NCBI GenBank assembly: GCA_046726275.1
Contig: JBKPAF010000097.1
Coordinates: forward strand, 1 to 39,807
Origin: DASXTW01 sp046726275
Lineage (GTDB): Bacteria; Actinomycetota; UBA4738
Direction: 5' to 3'
DNA length: 39,807 bases
The position numbers and the translations under genes are program-made. Position 1 is the stretch's first letter; each line of letters begins with the position of its first letter. Shown here piece by piece: positions 29,797 through 37,286 of this stretch. A model generated the notes under the pieces. The model was given only the letters and a program-made list of their open reading frames with translations, ran no database searches and was not told the DNA's origin.

Positions 29797-29880
29797 TCCG
29801 CATGTACGGGGGAAGGGGGTGAGGCGTTCATTCGACGTCGCTTCTGCAACGGATTTCCTAGAGAAAAGGAGGAGACGCCC

Positions 29881-30369
29881 ATGCGGCGAGTATTGCTTTC
29901 GGTCATGGTGCTTGGCCTGATGGGATTGACCGTCCAGACGGCCTCCGGATCAACCCAAGGGGCACACTTCATGTCCGTCTCGGCGTCCATCAACGGCAGC
30001 GGTGCGCTTGTCGTGACTTGGGACGAAGCCGGCCTTGGGAACGAGAACATCGATTACACGCTGACCGCTGATTCAACGGCAACCTATGCCTGCATCAACA
30101 ACGGCGGGAAGCATCCGAGGGCGGCGAACAAGGAGACCGTTGAAGCTCAGGTGTCCACCGGAGGCTCGTTCCAGGCCAAGAATGGTCGCGTACGAGCAAG
30201 CCTGACGGCTGGCCCGCTGGAGGATCCCAACTTCCAATGCCCATCTGGTCAGACACGCATATTGGGGAAGGTGACCTACTCGAACATCGTACTCACGGAC
30301 ACCACGAACAACGTGAGCGCGGAGCCGGCCGACGTCTGTCGGTCGTTCTCGAGCTTGTTCCCCTGCTGA
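29881..30369 (+). CDS. Small secreted protein of unknown function
   Basis: The 162-residue protein starts with a typical Sec signal peptide: MRR, a hydrophobic core VLLSVMVLGLMGLTV, and a likely cleavage near TASGS. The mature part is Ser/Thr/Asn-rich and probably beta-structured, with four cysteines (YACINN, FQCPSG, DVCRS and a terminal Cys) that could form two disulfides. ATG 29881 is set by AAAAGGAGGAG upstream. Codons here use A and T more often than neighbouring genes, which may indicate acquisition or a different expression class. It has a long control region upstream and a strong terminator downstream, so it is a single-gene, probably highly regulated unit. No family is recognised. Confidence 0.75.
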   Translation: MRRVLLSVMVLGLMGLTVQTASGSTQGAHFMSVSASINGSGALVVTWDEAGLGNENIDYTLTADSTATYACINNGGKHPRAANKETVEAQVSTGGSFQAKNGRVRASLTAGPLEDPNFQCPSGQTRILGKVTYSNIVLTDTTNNVSAEPADVCRSFSSLFPC

Positions 30370-30380
30370 CCCGGAACTGA

Positions 30381-30422
30381 GAGGAAAGAGGGTAGGGGTT
30401 TCGACCCCTACCCTCTTTCTTT
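30381..30422 (+). terminator. Strong intrinsic terminator hairpin with UUCG loop
   Basis: AAAGAGGGTAGGGGT (30385-30399) and its exact reverse complement (30404-30418) flank a TTCG tetraloop, giving a 15-bp perfect stem. A further G-C pair and wobble/A-U pairs extend it to about 18 bp. A short T-containing tail (CTTTCC) follows. It lies 12 nt after the secreted-protein stop and 33 nt before the end of the convergent DivIVA-like gene, so it could act on both. Confidence 0.88.
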
Positions 30423-30454
30423 CCCCCCGAGAGACAGCGGAACTCTGAGCGAAG

Positions 30455-31315
30455 CTAGCCCCTGGACGACTCCAGGTGCACCTGATCCTCGTCGCTCTCC
30501 GCGACGGTCACTTCGTCCTCCTCCACGCTGACCCAGATCGACTCGTCGCCTTCCTCGTCCTCGGGAGGGCCGGCCTCGGGGATCTCGACGTGCTCATCGG
30601 TGATTGGTGTACGAGCCGGCTCCGCGCTCTCGGGGAAGGGAGAGTGGCATACGCCCGCCAGCTCCAGAAGCTCGGAGTCGACGGCCAGCATCGCCTCCGC
30701 CAGGGGGGCGAGCGCGTGCTGCACTCGTTCGGGAGTCTGGGCGATGTGGTTCCGGACCGCGTCGATCATCGCCTGCACCCGGGCGATCACCGGCTGGACG
30801 TCCGCTCGCCACGACGCGAACTGCTTCACGCCGTCGTGGACCTCGGCCAACAGGCGGTTGGCCTCGACGATCTGCCGCTGGGCCTCGTCCCTGGCCCGTT
30901 CGATCATCCTGGCGGCGGCGTCCTGGCCTGCCAGGAGGATCGAGGTCAGCTCCTCGGCCATCAGCTGAGTGGCCGGTGAAGTGACCGGCGCCGCGACCTG
31001 TGGGTCGGCGGCTGGAGGACGCTCCTCGACTCCCCCCGCGACCGGCTCCGGGCTGGCCGAATCCATGGACTCATCGACCCGTGCGGTGAGCGAATCGAGT
31101 TGCTCTTCGAACCTGGTCAGTTGCTCTTGCAGGCGAGAGTTCTGGTCCTTCACCGAGCCGAGCTCGCCCTCGAGCGCCTGAACCTTCCACTCCGACTGCC
31201 GCACGCGGTTCTCTGCCGTTCGAATCATGCTGTCGCGATCCTCGAGCATCTGCTCGACGATCCGGCGCCGATAGCCGAACAGTCCTCTGGGCGGCTTGGA
31301 ATCCTCACCGGTCAT
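30455..31315 (-). CDS. DivIVA-like coiled-coil protein
   Basis: The 286-residue protein opens with RGLFGYRRRIVEQML (about 10-24), which resembles the membrane-targeting/lipid-binding start of DivIVA and GpsB proteins. A coiled coil follows (about 30-80: RTAENRVRQSEWKVQ, VKDQNSRLQEQLTRFEEQL). An Ala/Pro-rich linker leads to a second helical region (about 118-215: QDAAARMIERARDEAQRQIVEAN) as in DivIVA C-termini, and the protein ends in a very acidic tail. DivIVA relatives mark poles or septa and scaffold growth or division proteins. AGGGGGA precedes ATG 31315. It is not co-oriented with a cell-wall cluster here, so the exact role is open. Confidence 0.72.
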   Translation of the reverse strand: MTGEDSKPPRGLFGYRRRIVEQMLEDRDSMIRTAENRVRQSEWKVQALEGELGSVKDQNSRLQEQLTRFEEQLDSLTARVDESMDSASPEPVAGGVEERPPAADPQVAAPVTSPATQLMAEELTSILLAGQDAAARMIERARDEAQRQIVEANRLLAEVHDGVKQFASWRADVQPVIARVQAMIDAVRNHIAQTPERVQHALAPLAEAMLAVDSELLELAGVCHSPFPESAEPARTPITDEHVEIPEAGPPEDEEGDESIWVSVEEDEVTVAESDEDQVHLESSRG

Positions 31316-31323
31316 ACGACATC

Positions 31324-31380
31324 CCCCTGGGTCGACCCACGGGGATTATCAGGTCGCCGGAACCCCGGTTCAACGACCTG
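31324..31380. repeat. Palindrome and nested hairpin between the second coxM and the DivIVA-like gene
   Basis: In the 75-nt gap 31316-31390, TGGGTCGACCCA (31328-31339) is a perfect 12-bp palindrome flanked by CCCC and GGGG. Next to it, CAGGTCG (31350-31356) pairs with CGACCTG (31374-31380) around an inner pair GAACC (31360-31364)/GGTTC (31367-31371). On the minus strand the nested hairpin directly follows the coxM-like stop and could end that transcript, although no U-run follows. The palindrome sits just upstream of the DivIVA-like ribosome binding site, with a GATAAT between the two structures, so it may be an operator. Confidence 0.45.
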
Positions 31381-31390
31381 ACGCTTCTGC

Positions 31391-32251
31391 TCAGATACGC
31401 GAGAGCGCTTCCTGGATGGCTCGGCGGACCAGCACCTTGGAAAGCTCGGAGCGATATCCAGCGCTCCCATTCGTGTCGCTCACCGGGTCGGTTCCCTCGG
31501 GGGCAAGGTCGGCGGCCGCGGCGACGGCCTGATCCGTGGCCTCGGCGCCCTCCAGAGCCTGTTCCACAGCGGAGGCCCGGAGGGGCGTGATGCCCATGTT
31601 GGTGAGTCCGACGGCTCCGCGGGAGACGCGCCCGTTGCTTCGTTCCACCACCGCGGCCACGCCCACGATCGCCCAGTCGAGCGCGCGCCGATGGAACTTC
31701 TGATACGACCACCCTGTCCCGGGGGCGAGTTTCGGCACCCGAACCGCAGTGAGCACTTCCTGGGGGCCCAGTTCGGTCTCGAACAGGCTCCGGAAGAAGC
31801 CGGCCGCCGGGACGGTGCGGTTCCCTGACGGGCCGCGCACGACCAACTCGGCATCGAGCGTCAGCATCACCGTCGGCGGATCCGAGGCCGGATCGCCGTG
31901 CGCCAGCGAGCCTCCGATCGTCGCCCGGTGCCGGACCTGGGGGTCGCCCACCTGGCCGGCGGCGAACGCGACCAACGCGTTGTGTCGGGCGAGGAGAGGG
32001 TCGGCGGCGACGTCAGCGATGCGGGTGAGCGCGCCGATCTCGATACGGTCGCCATCCTCGCGAACGTACTCGAGGTCCGACAGGCGGTCGATGTCGACCA
32101 GGACCGATGGTCGGGCCAACCGGAGTTTCATCAGCGGCAAGAGCGAGTGCCCTCCAGCGATGAGCTTGGCCTCGTCGCCGTGCTGCCCGAGGAGCTCGAC
32201 CGCGTGGTCGACGGATTCGGCCCGCTCGTAGTCAAAGGCAGCCGGGATCAC
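31391..32251 (-). CDS. Molybdenum hydroxylase FAD subunit (CoxM-like, form II locus)
   Basis: The 286-residue protein has the same FAD motifs as the first CoxM: AGGHSLLPLMKLR near residue 37 and TIGGSLAHGDPASD near 116. It is the flavin subunit of an S-L-M type molybdenum hydroxylase. It starts at GTG 32251, overlapping the large-subunit stop by 4 nt (GTGA), with GGAGGTGGAGG as ribosome binding site. It is the last gene of the minus-strand cluster. The substrate is not necessarily CO (see the large subunit). Confidence 0.92.
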   Translation of the reverse strand: MIPAAFDYERAESVDHAVELLGQHGDEAKLIAGGHSLLPLMKLRLARPSVLVDIDRLSDLEYVREDGDRIEIGALTRIADVAADPLLARHNALVAFAAGQVGDPQVRHRATIGGSLAHGDPASDPPTVMLTLDAELVVRGPSGNRTVPAAGFFRSLFETELGPQEVLTAVRVPKLAPGTGWSYQKFHRRALDWAIVGVAAVVERSNGRVSRGAVGLTNMGITPLRASAVEQALEGAEATDQAVAAAADLAPEGTDPVSDTNGSAGYRSELSKVLVRRAIQEALSRI

Positions 32252-34617
32252 CTTCCTCCACCTCCTTTCGCTTCCCTGATCGCTCGCCAGACGCGCTCCG
32301 GGGTCGCCGGCCGCTCGATGTCGGTCACGCCGAAGGGAGACAAGGCGTCAACAACGGCGTTGATCACGGCCGGGGGCGAGGCGATGGTTCCGGTCTCTCC
32401 GACTCCCTTGATCCCAAGCTCGTTCGTGGGAGAAGGAGTGACATGGCTGCCGACGGCGATCTCCGGCGCCTCCGGCGCCGCCGGGACGAGGTAGTTCGTC
32501 ATGGACGAGGTCAGGAGCTGTCCGTTCTCGTCATACACGGCCTCCTCGGAGAGGGCTTCGGCGATCCCCTGGAGCACCCCGCCGGTGACCTGGCCCTGCA
32601 CGATCTGGGGGTTGATGATCGTGCCCACGTCGTCGACGGCCGCGTACTTGACCACCTGCACCTCTCCGGTCTCGGTGTCCACTTCCACGACGCAGATGTG
32701 GGCGCCGAAAGGGAACCCCAGGTTGACGGGATCGTGGACTGCGGTCTCCTCCAATCCCGGTTCGACCCCGTCCGGAAGGTTGTGGGCCGTCCAGGTTTCC
32801 AGCGCCACCTCGGGGATGGTCTTGGCGCGGTCGGGTGCGCCCCTGACGAAGAATCTCCCGCCTTCGTACTCGAGGTCGTCCTCAGCTACCTCCATCTGGT
32901 GGGCGGCGATCTTCCTCGCCTTCGCCACGATCTTCATCGCGGCTCGATGGACGGCCGGAGCCCCCACCGCAGCCGAGCGGCTCCCATAGGTGTCCCAGCC
33001 GATCGGGGAGACGTCGGTGTCTCCGAAGAGCACCTCGACGTCCTCGAAGGGAACGCCCAGGTCGTCGGCGACGATCTGGGCGAAGGTCGTCTCGGCGCCC
33101 TGCCCGTGCGGGGTGGTCCCCGTCACGACCACGACCTTTCCGGTCGGATGGCAGCGGATCGTCGCCGCCTCCCAACCACCGCCCCCGTACTTCAGGACGC
33201 TCCCGATGACCCTGGAGGGTGCCCAGCCACAATTCTCCAGATACGTGGAGAAGCCGATGCCGAGCTGCTTGACGTCATTCTGCTCCCGTCGAACCTGCTG
33301 CTCCTTCCGCAGCTGGTCGTATCCGATGAGGTCGAGGGCCTTGTCGAGGGTGGCCGGGTAATCGCCCGAGTCGATCGTGAGGCCGCCGATGGAGGCGGTG
33401 GGTTCGGTGAACGGCGGGACGAAGTTCAATCGCCTGATCTCGACCGGGTCCTTGCCGACCCTGAGGGCCAGGGCGTCGATGGCGTGCTCGATGGCGTACG
33501 CGGACTCGGGCCGCCCCGCCCCGCGATAGGCATCGACCGGCGTCGTGTTGGTGAAGACGCCGGTGATCTCCACCTGGTAGGCCTCGCCCCCGTAGCACCC
33601 GCAGAACAGGAAGCCGCCCAGGACGGGTGTACCCGGAGCGATGATCCTGAGGTAGGCGCCCATGTTGGCCAGGATGCTCACCCGGTATCCGCGGATCTTC
33701 CCGTCTTCGTCCGCGGCCAGCTCGACATCCTGGATCTGGTCTCGGCCGTGGTGCGTTGCCAGGTAACCCTCGGACCTGGTCTCCGTCCACTTGATCGGCC
33801 GCCCCAGTCTCCTGGCTACCTCCAGGGCAAGGGCCTCCTCCGGGTAGACCTGGAGCTTCGAGCCGAACCCGCCGCCCACGCGCGGGGCCACGATCCGCAG
33901 CCTCGACTCGGGAATGCCCGTGGCAATGGCCATGGCGGTCCGCACGACGTGGGGTATCTGGGTGGCCGACCACATCGTGAACCTCCCCATTCCAGGCTGT
34001 GGGTCGACCAGGACCGAGCGCGGCTCCATGGCGTTGGCGATCAGCCGGCGGATGACGTTCCGCTGCTTCACCACAACCGGCGCCGAGGCGAAGACCTCCT
34101 CGACGTCGCCATTGGTGTTCGTCCAGGTATAGGAGGCGTTGGTGCCGACCTCGTCGTGCACCAAGGGAGCCCCGTCGGCCAGTGCCGCCTCCATGTCGAC
34201 CACCGCTGCAAGTTGTTCGTAGTCGATCTCGACAGCTTCTCCGGCGTCGGCGGCGACGGCTCTGGACTCGGCCACCACCACCGCCACTCCGTCACCCGCG
34301 TAGCGGGCCTTGTCCTTGGCCAGCGGCCAATGCGACGGGTTGTGGATGCCGTCGGTGACGGGCCAGGCCATGAGGAGCGGCCCCGCCCACTCGAAGTCCT
34401 GGCCGGAGAAGGCCGCTACCACCCCCTCCATGGCCAGGGCCTTGGAAAGGTCCACCGACTTGATCCGGGCGTGCGCGAACGGGCTTCGGACCACGTGCAT
34501 CCAGAGCATGCCCGTCAGGGCAAAGTCGTCCGCGTACTTGGCCTGCCCGCTGACGAATTCATCGTCCTCCCTGCGGAGGACCTCGGATCCGACGTATCGA
34601 TCAGCTACCTGTGCCAT
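32248..34617 (-). CDS. Molybdenum hydroxylase large subunit, form II CoxL-like
   Basis: The 789-residue protein is a xanthine-oxidase-family large subunit with the form II loop AYRGAGR (363-369) in place of the Cys-containing form I loop. It retains APRVGGGFGSK (about 244-254), TTPHGQGAETTFAQI and the catalytic Glu in KGVGETGT. Form II proteins are annotated as putative CO dehydrogenases but lack the copper-binding Cys, and CO oxidation by them is unproven. Many probably hydroxylate aromatic or aliphatic substrates. The order S-L-M and linkage to aminotransferases and a CoA-transferase favour an organic substrate here. GAGGGGGGTGG precedes ATG 34617. Confidence 0.93.
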   Translation of the reverse strand: MAQVADRYVGSEVLRREDDEFVSGQAKYADDFALTGMLWMHVVRSPFAHARIKSVDLSKALAMEGVVAAFSGQDFEWAGPLLMAWPVTDGIHNPSHWPLAKDKARYAGDGVAVVVAESRAVAADAGEAVEIDYEQLAAVVDMEAALADGAPLVHDEVGTNASYTWTNTNGDVEEVFASAPVVVKQRNVIRRLIANAMEPRSVLVDPQPGMGRFTMWSATQIPHVVRTAMAIATGIPESRLRIVAPRVGGGFGSKLQVYPEEALALEVARRLGRPIKWTETRSEGYLATHHGRDQIQDVELAADEDGKIRGYRVSILANMGAYLRIIAPGTPVLGGFLFCGCYGGEAYQVEITGVFTNTTPVDAYRGAGRPESAYAIEHAIDALALRVGKDPVEIRRLNFVPPFTEPTASIGGLTIDSGDYPATLDKALDLIGYDQLRKEQQVRREQNDVKQLGIGFSTYLENCGWAPSRVIGSVLKYGGGGWEAATIRCHPTGKVVVVTGTTPHGQGAETTFAQIVADDLGVPFEDVEVLFGDTDVSPIGWDTYGSRSAAVGAPAVHRAAMKIVAKARKIAAHQMEVAEDDLEYEGGRFFVRGAPDRAKTIPEVALETWTAHNLPDGVEPGLEETAVHDPVNLGFPFGAHICVVEVDTETGEVQVVKYAAVDDVGTIINPQIVQGQVTGGVLQGIAEALSEEAVYDENGQLLTSSMTNYLVPAAPEAPEIAVGSHVTPSPTNELGIKGVGETGTIASPPAVINAVVDALSPFGVTDIERPATPERVWRAIREAKGGGGR

Positions 34618-34629
34618 CGCCCACCCCCC

Positions 34630-35121
34630 TCAACCTGACCGGGCCGCGGGATCCCAGGAACGCGTCTCCTCCGCGGCGGCCAGGACGGCTTTCACGATGT
34701 TCTGGTAGCCCGTGCACCGGCACAGATTGCCTTCCAGCCCGAGTCTCACGCTGTCCTCGGTGAGGTCCGGGTTCTCCCGGATCAGGCTGTCGGCAGCCAT
34801 GATCATCCCGGGTGTGCAGTAGCCGCACTGCAGCCCGTGATGTTCGTGGAAGGCTCTCTGCAAGGGATGCAGCTCCCCGTTCTCGGCCATCGCTTCGATG
34901 GTCTTGATCGCCCGGCCGTCCGCCTGGACCGCCAGCATCGTGCAGGACTTCACCGACTTCCCTTCGACCAGGACCGTGCAGGAGCCACACGAGGTCGTGT
35001 CGCAGCCGACGTTGGTGCCCGTGAGGCCGAGTTGCTCACGCAGGAAGTACACGAGCAACTGGCGGGGTTCGACGTCGGCTTCGTGGCGGGTACCGTTGAC
35101 GGTGACGGAGATATGTCGCAT
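34630..35121 (-). CDS. Molybdenum hydroxylase [2Fe-2S] subunit (CoxS-like, form II locus)
   Basis: The 163-residue protein carries two [2Fe-2S] clusters with ligands Cys40, Cys45, Cys48, Cys60 (GCDTTSCGSC) and Cys99, Cys102, Cys134, Cys136 (QCGYCTPG, LCRCTGY). It starts at ATG 35121 with GGGGAGGGGG upstream. It is the first gene of the S-L-M set and stands 81 nt after the class III aminotransferase stop. That gap is the largest in this minus-strand series and might hold an internal promoter, though none is clear. Confidence 0.94.
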   Translation of the reverse strand: MRHISVTVNGTRHEADVEPRQLLVYFLREQLGLTGTNVGCDTTSCGSCTVLVEGKSVKSCTMLAVQADGRAIKTIEAMAENGELHPLQRAFHEHHGLQCGYCTPGMIMAADSLIRENPDLTEDSVRLGLEGNLCRCTGYQNIVKAVLAAAEETRSWDPAARSG

Positions 35122-35202
35122 CGGACACCCCCTCCCCGAACGGGCCGAAGGCGCTTGAGGCGCGCAGTGTAACGCCCGCGTGCTCGAAAGGTGAAGCCGA
35201 CG

Positions 35203-36519
35203 TCAGGCGGACCGGAGCGAGGCCAGAGCTTGCCGCGTCTTCTCGACGGCCTCGCCGAGCTCCGCCTCGGTGATCACGAATGGTGGGCCGAGCATGACCA
35301 CGTCGCCGTTGGTCCCGTCGGCGCACCCTGTGGAAGGGTACAGGAGGAGACCCGACCGGGCCGCCGCCGAGATCACCCGCTCGGTGGCCCTCTGCGCTCG
35401 GGCGAACGGACGCCTGGTCTCTCGGTCGTCAACGATCTCGATCCCCACCATCAGCCCGAGCCCCCGGACGTCGCCTGCGTGTGGATCGTCGGCCAGGGCC
35501 GCCGTCAGCTCCTTGAGCAGACGCTCCCCCTTCTCCCGGCTCGCCTCCACCAGGGAGCCCTCCCTGAGCCGGGCCAGGACTGCCCGCCCCACGGCCGCCC
35601 CCACCACCGAGTGGGAGTGGGTGAACCCGTGGACGAACCCGGAGTCCGACACTTCCTCGAAGACCGCTCCTGAACAGGCGGTGATCCCGAGCGGCCAGTA
35701 ACCGGACGAGGCGCCTTTCGCGGCCACCAGGATGTCCGGACGTATCCGCCAGTGATCCGAGCCGAACCATCGTCCGGTTCGGCCGAACCCGGTCATGACC
35801 TCGTCGGCGATCAGCAGGACCCCGTGTCGACGGCAGACCTCCTGCACCTCCGCCCAGTAGTCGTCGGTCGGGACCGCGGCGCCGAGCGTGGCTCCAACCA
35901 CCGGCTCGGCCACGAAGCACGCCACGGTCTCCGGGCCGGCATCCCTGATCTGCCGGTCGAGTGCCTCGGCGTGCCACCGGCCGCAGGCACCGGGGTGGTC
36001 AGGGCTGGGACAGCGGTACTCATAGGGCGCGGGCACGTGCAGGGCGCCACCCAGCCACGGTTCGTAGGGCCGCCTGAGCGGCTGCCGGCCCGACGCGTCC
36101 AGCGCTCCCAGGGTGTTGCCGTGATACGAACCCCACCTCGCGATGACCTTGTGCCTGGCGGGCTCGCCCCGGGCCAGGTGATAGGTCCGGGCCAGCTTGA
36201 GGGCGGTCTCCATGGCCTCGCTGCCTCCTGAGACCGGGTAGATGCGGGGGTCCTCCACAGGAAGGACGGGAGCGAGCTCGGCAGCGTAGGCCTCCAGGGC
36301 GTCGGACGCGAACTGCGTGCCGTGCGCGTAGGCGATCGCCCGCGCCTGGGACGCCATGGCCTCCACGACGCCGGGATCCCCGTGGCCGATGCCGACCACC
36401 AGAGCTCCCCCGGCCGCGTCCAGGTACCGATTCCCCTCCGTGTCCCAGATGACCGATCCCTCGGCCCGAGCCGCGACCGGCAGGTCTCGACCGATCACTC
36501 GTGGAAAGACCCTGCTCAT
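35203..36519 (-). CDS. Class III PLP-dependent aminotransferase
   Basis: The 438-residue protein has the class III (omega-aminotransferase) fold: WDTEGNRYLDAAGG near residue 25, PVSGGSEAMETALKLAR, WGSYHGNTLGALDASG, VAEPVVGATLGA, the PLP Asp in LLIADEVMTGFGRTG and the PLP Lys in VAAKGASSGYWPLG. Relatives use omega-amino acids, beta-alanine, GABA or adenosyl-amino substrates with pyruvate or 2-oxoglutarate; specificity is not readable. ATG 36519 is preceded by GGTGAG. An alternative GTG at 36528 overlaps the preceding CoA-transferase stop as GTGA, so the two are coupled whichever start is used. Confidence 0.88.
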   Translation of the reverse strand: MSRVFPRVIGRDLPVAARAEGSVIWDTEGNRYLDAAGGALVVGIGHGDPGVVEAMASQARAIAYAHGTQFASDALEAYAAELAPVLPVEDPRIYPVSGGSEAMETALKLARTYHLARGEPARHKVIARWGSYHGNTLGALDASGRQPLRRPYEPWLGGALHVPAPYEYRCPSPDHPGACGRWHAEALDRQIRDAGPETVACFVAEPVVGATLGAAVPTDDYWAEVQEVCRRHGVLLIADEVMTGFGRTGRWFGSDHWRIRPDILVAAKGASSGYWPLGITACSGAVFEEVSDSGFVHGFTHSHSVVGAAVGRAVLARLREGSLVEASREKGERLLKELTAALADDPHAGDVRGLGLMVGIEIVDDRETRRPFARAQRATERVISAAARSGLLLYPSTGCADGTNGDVVMLGPPFVITEAELGEAVEKTRQALASLRSA

Positions 36520-36524
36520 GTCGC

Positions 36525-37286
36525 TCACCGCGTATAAGCGCCGTCGGGGTCGAGCTCGTCCCTGATCAACCGAAGCTCGTGGTCGGTCGGGATCGGTGTG
36601 TCGGTCAGGTCCCCGGCGATACGAAGGTCCCACTGGGCGGCGTTGCGGACCTGGTCGAGCGTCACGCCGGGATGCAGGCTCGCCACCTCCATCTCTCCCG
36701 TTCCTTCCGCGAATCGATGGACGGCGAGATCCGTCACCACGACTGAGGGGCCGCCTCCCCAGCCCGACGGTCGCCTGCCGCCGAGGTGTCCGGGGCTGGT
36801 GGTGAAGTCGATGCGCTCCACGAACGAGCGCTTGGACTGCGGCATGATCACGAACACCTTCCTCGCGTTGATGGCGATCTCGCAGGCTCCGCCGGAGCCG
36901 GGAAGGCGGACCTTCGGACGGCCGTAGTCACCGATGACCGTCGTGTTGATGTTCCCGAAGCGATCGATCTGAGAGGCCCCCAGGAACCCGACGTCGATCA
37001 AGCCGGCTTGGAGGTAGTACGCGAACAGCTCGAACTGATTCGTGACCAGGGCCGCGCCCGTGACCAGGGTGGGATCTCCGATCGAGAGCGGGAGCCGGGC
37101 CGGGACCGCTCCAAACACGCCGGATTCGTAGACGAGCTCGAGGTCCGGCGCCACGGTTCTCTTGGCCAGGTTGCAGGCGATGTTCGGCGGTCCGACGCCC
37201 ACGAAACACACCCGCTCGCCGGCGAGCTGCCTGGCCGAAGCCACGATCATCATCTCGGCCGGCGTGTACTGCTCCAGATTGGTCAC
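36525..37286 (-). CDS. CoA-transferase, beta subunit (glutaconate CoA-transferase GctB/3-oxoacid type)
   Basis: The 253-residue protein begins at GTG 37286, overlapping the alpha-subunit stop as GTGA. It shows CFVGVGPPNIACNLAK, LELVYESGVFGA, LGASQIDRFGNINTTVIG and GSGGACEIAINARK, all typical of the beta chain of family I CoA-transferases. Numbered from this start, the Glu of YESG is residue 54, the same number I recall for the catalytic Glu of Acidaminococcus GctB. A true CoA-transferase is therefore likelier than the related IpdAB ring hydrolases. The substrate acid is unknown. Much longer readings of this frame upstream are overlap artefacts with the alpha-subunit gene. Confidence 0.85.
   Translation of the reverse strand: MTNLEQYTPAEMMIVASARQLAGERVCFVGVGPPNIACNLAKRTVAPDLELVYESGVFGAVPARLPLSIGDPTLVTGAALVTNQFELFAYYLQAGLIDVGFLGASQIDRFGNINTTVIGDYGRPKVRLPGSGGACEIAINARKVFVIMPQSKRSFVERIDFTTSPGHLGGRRPSGWGGGPSVVVTDLAVHRFAEGTGEMEVASLHPGVTLDQVRNAAQWDLRIAGDLTDTPIPTDHELRLIRDELDPDGAYTR

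Noticed and set aside
29666..29880. A known riboswitch class in the leader of the secreted protein
   Set aside because: No recognisable conserved core (such as cyclic-di-GMP, cobalamin, TPP or glycine) was found; only palindromes and a ribosome binding site.
32443..34638. A 731-codon open frame on the plus strand opposite the form II large subunit
   Set aside because: It is exactly antisense to a well-conserved gene, has a composition typical of GC-rich mirror frames and matches no domain. It is a by-product of high GC codon bias.
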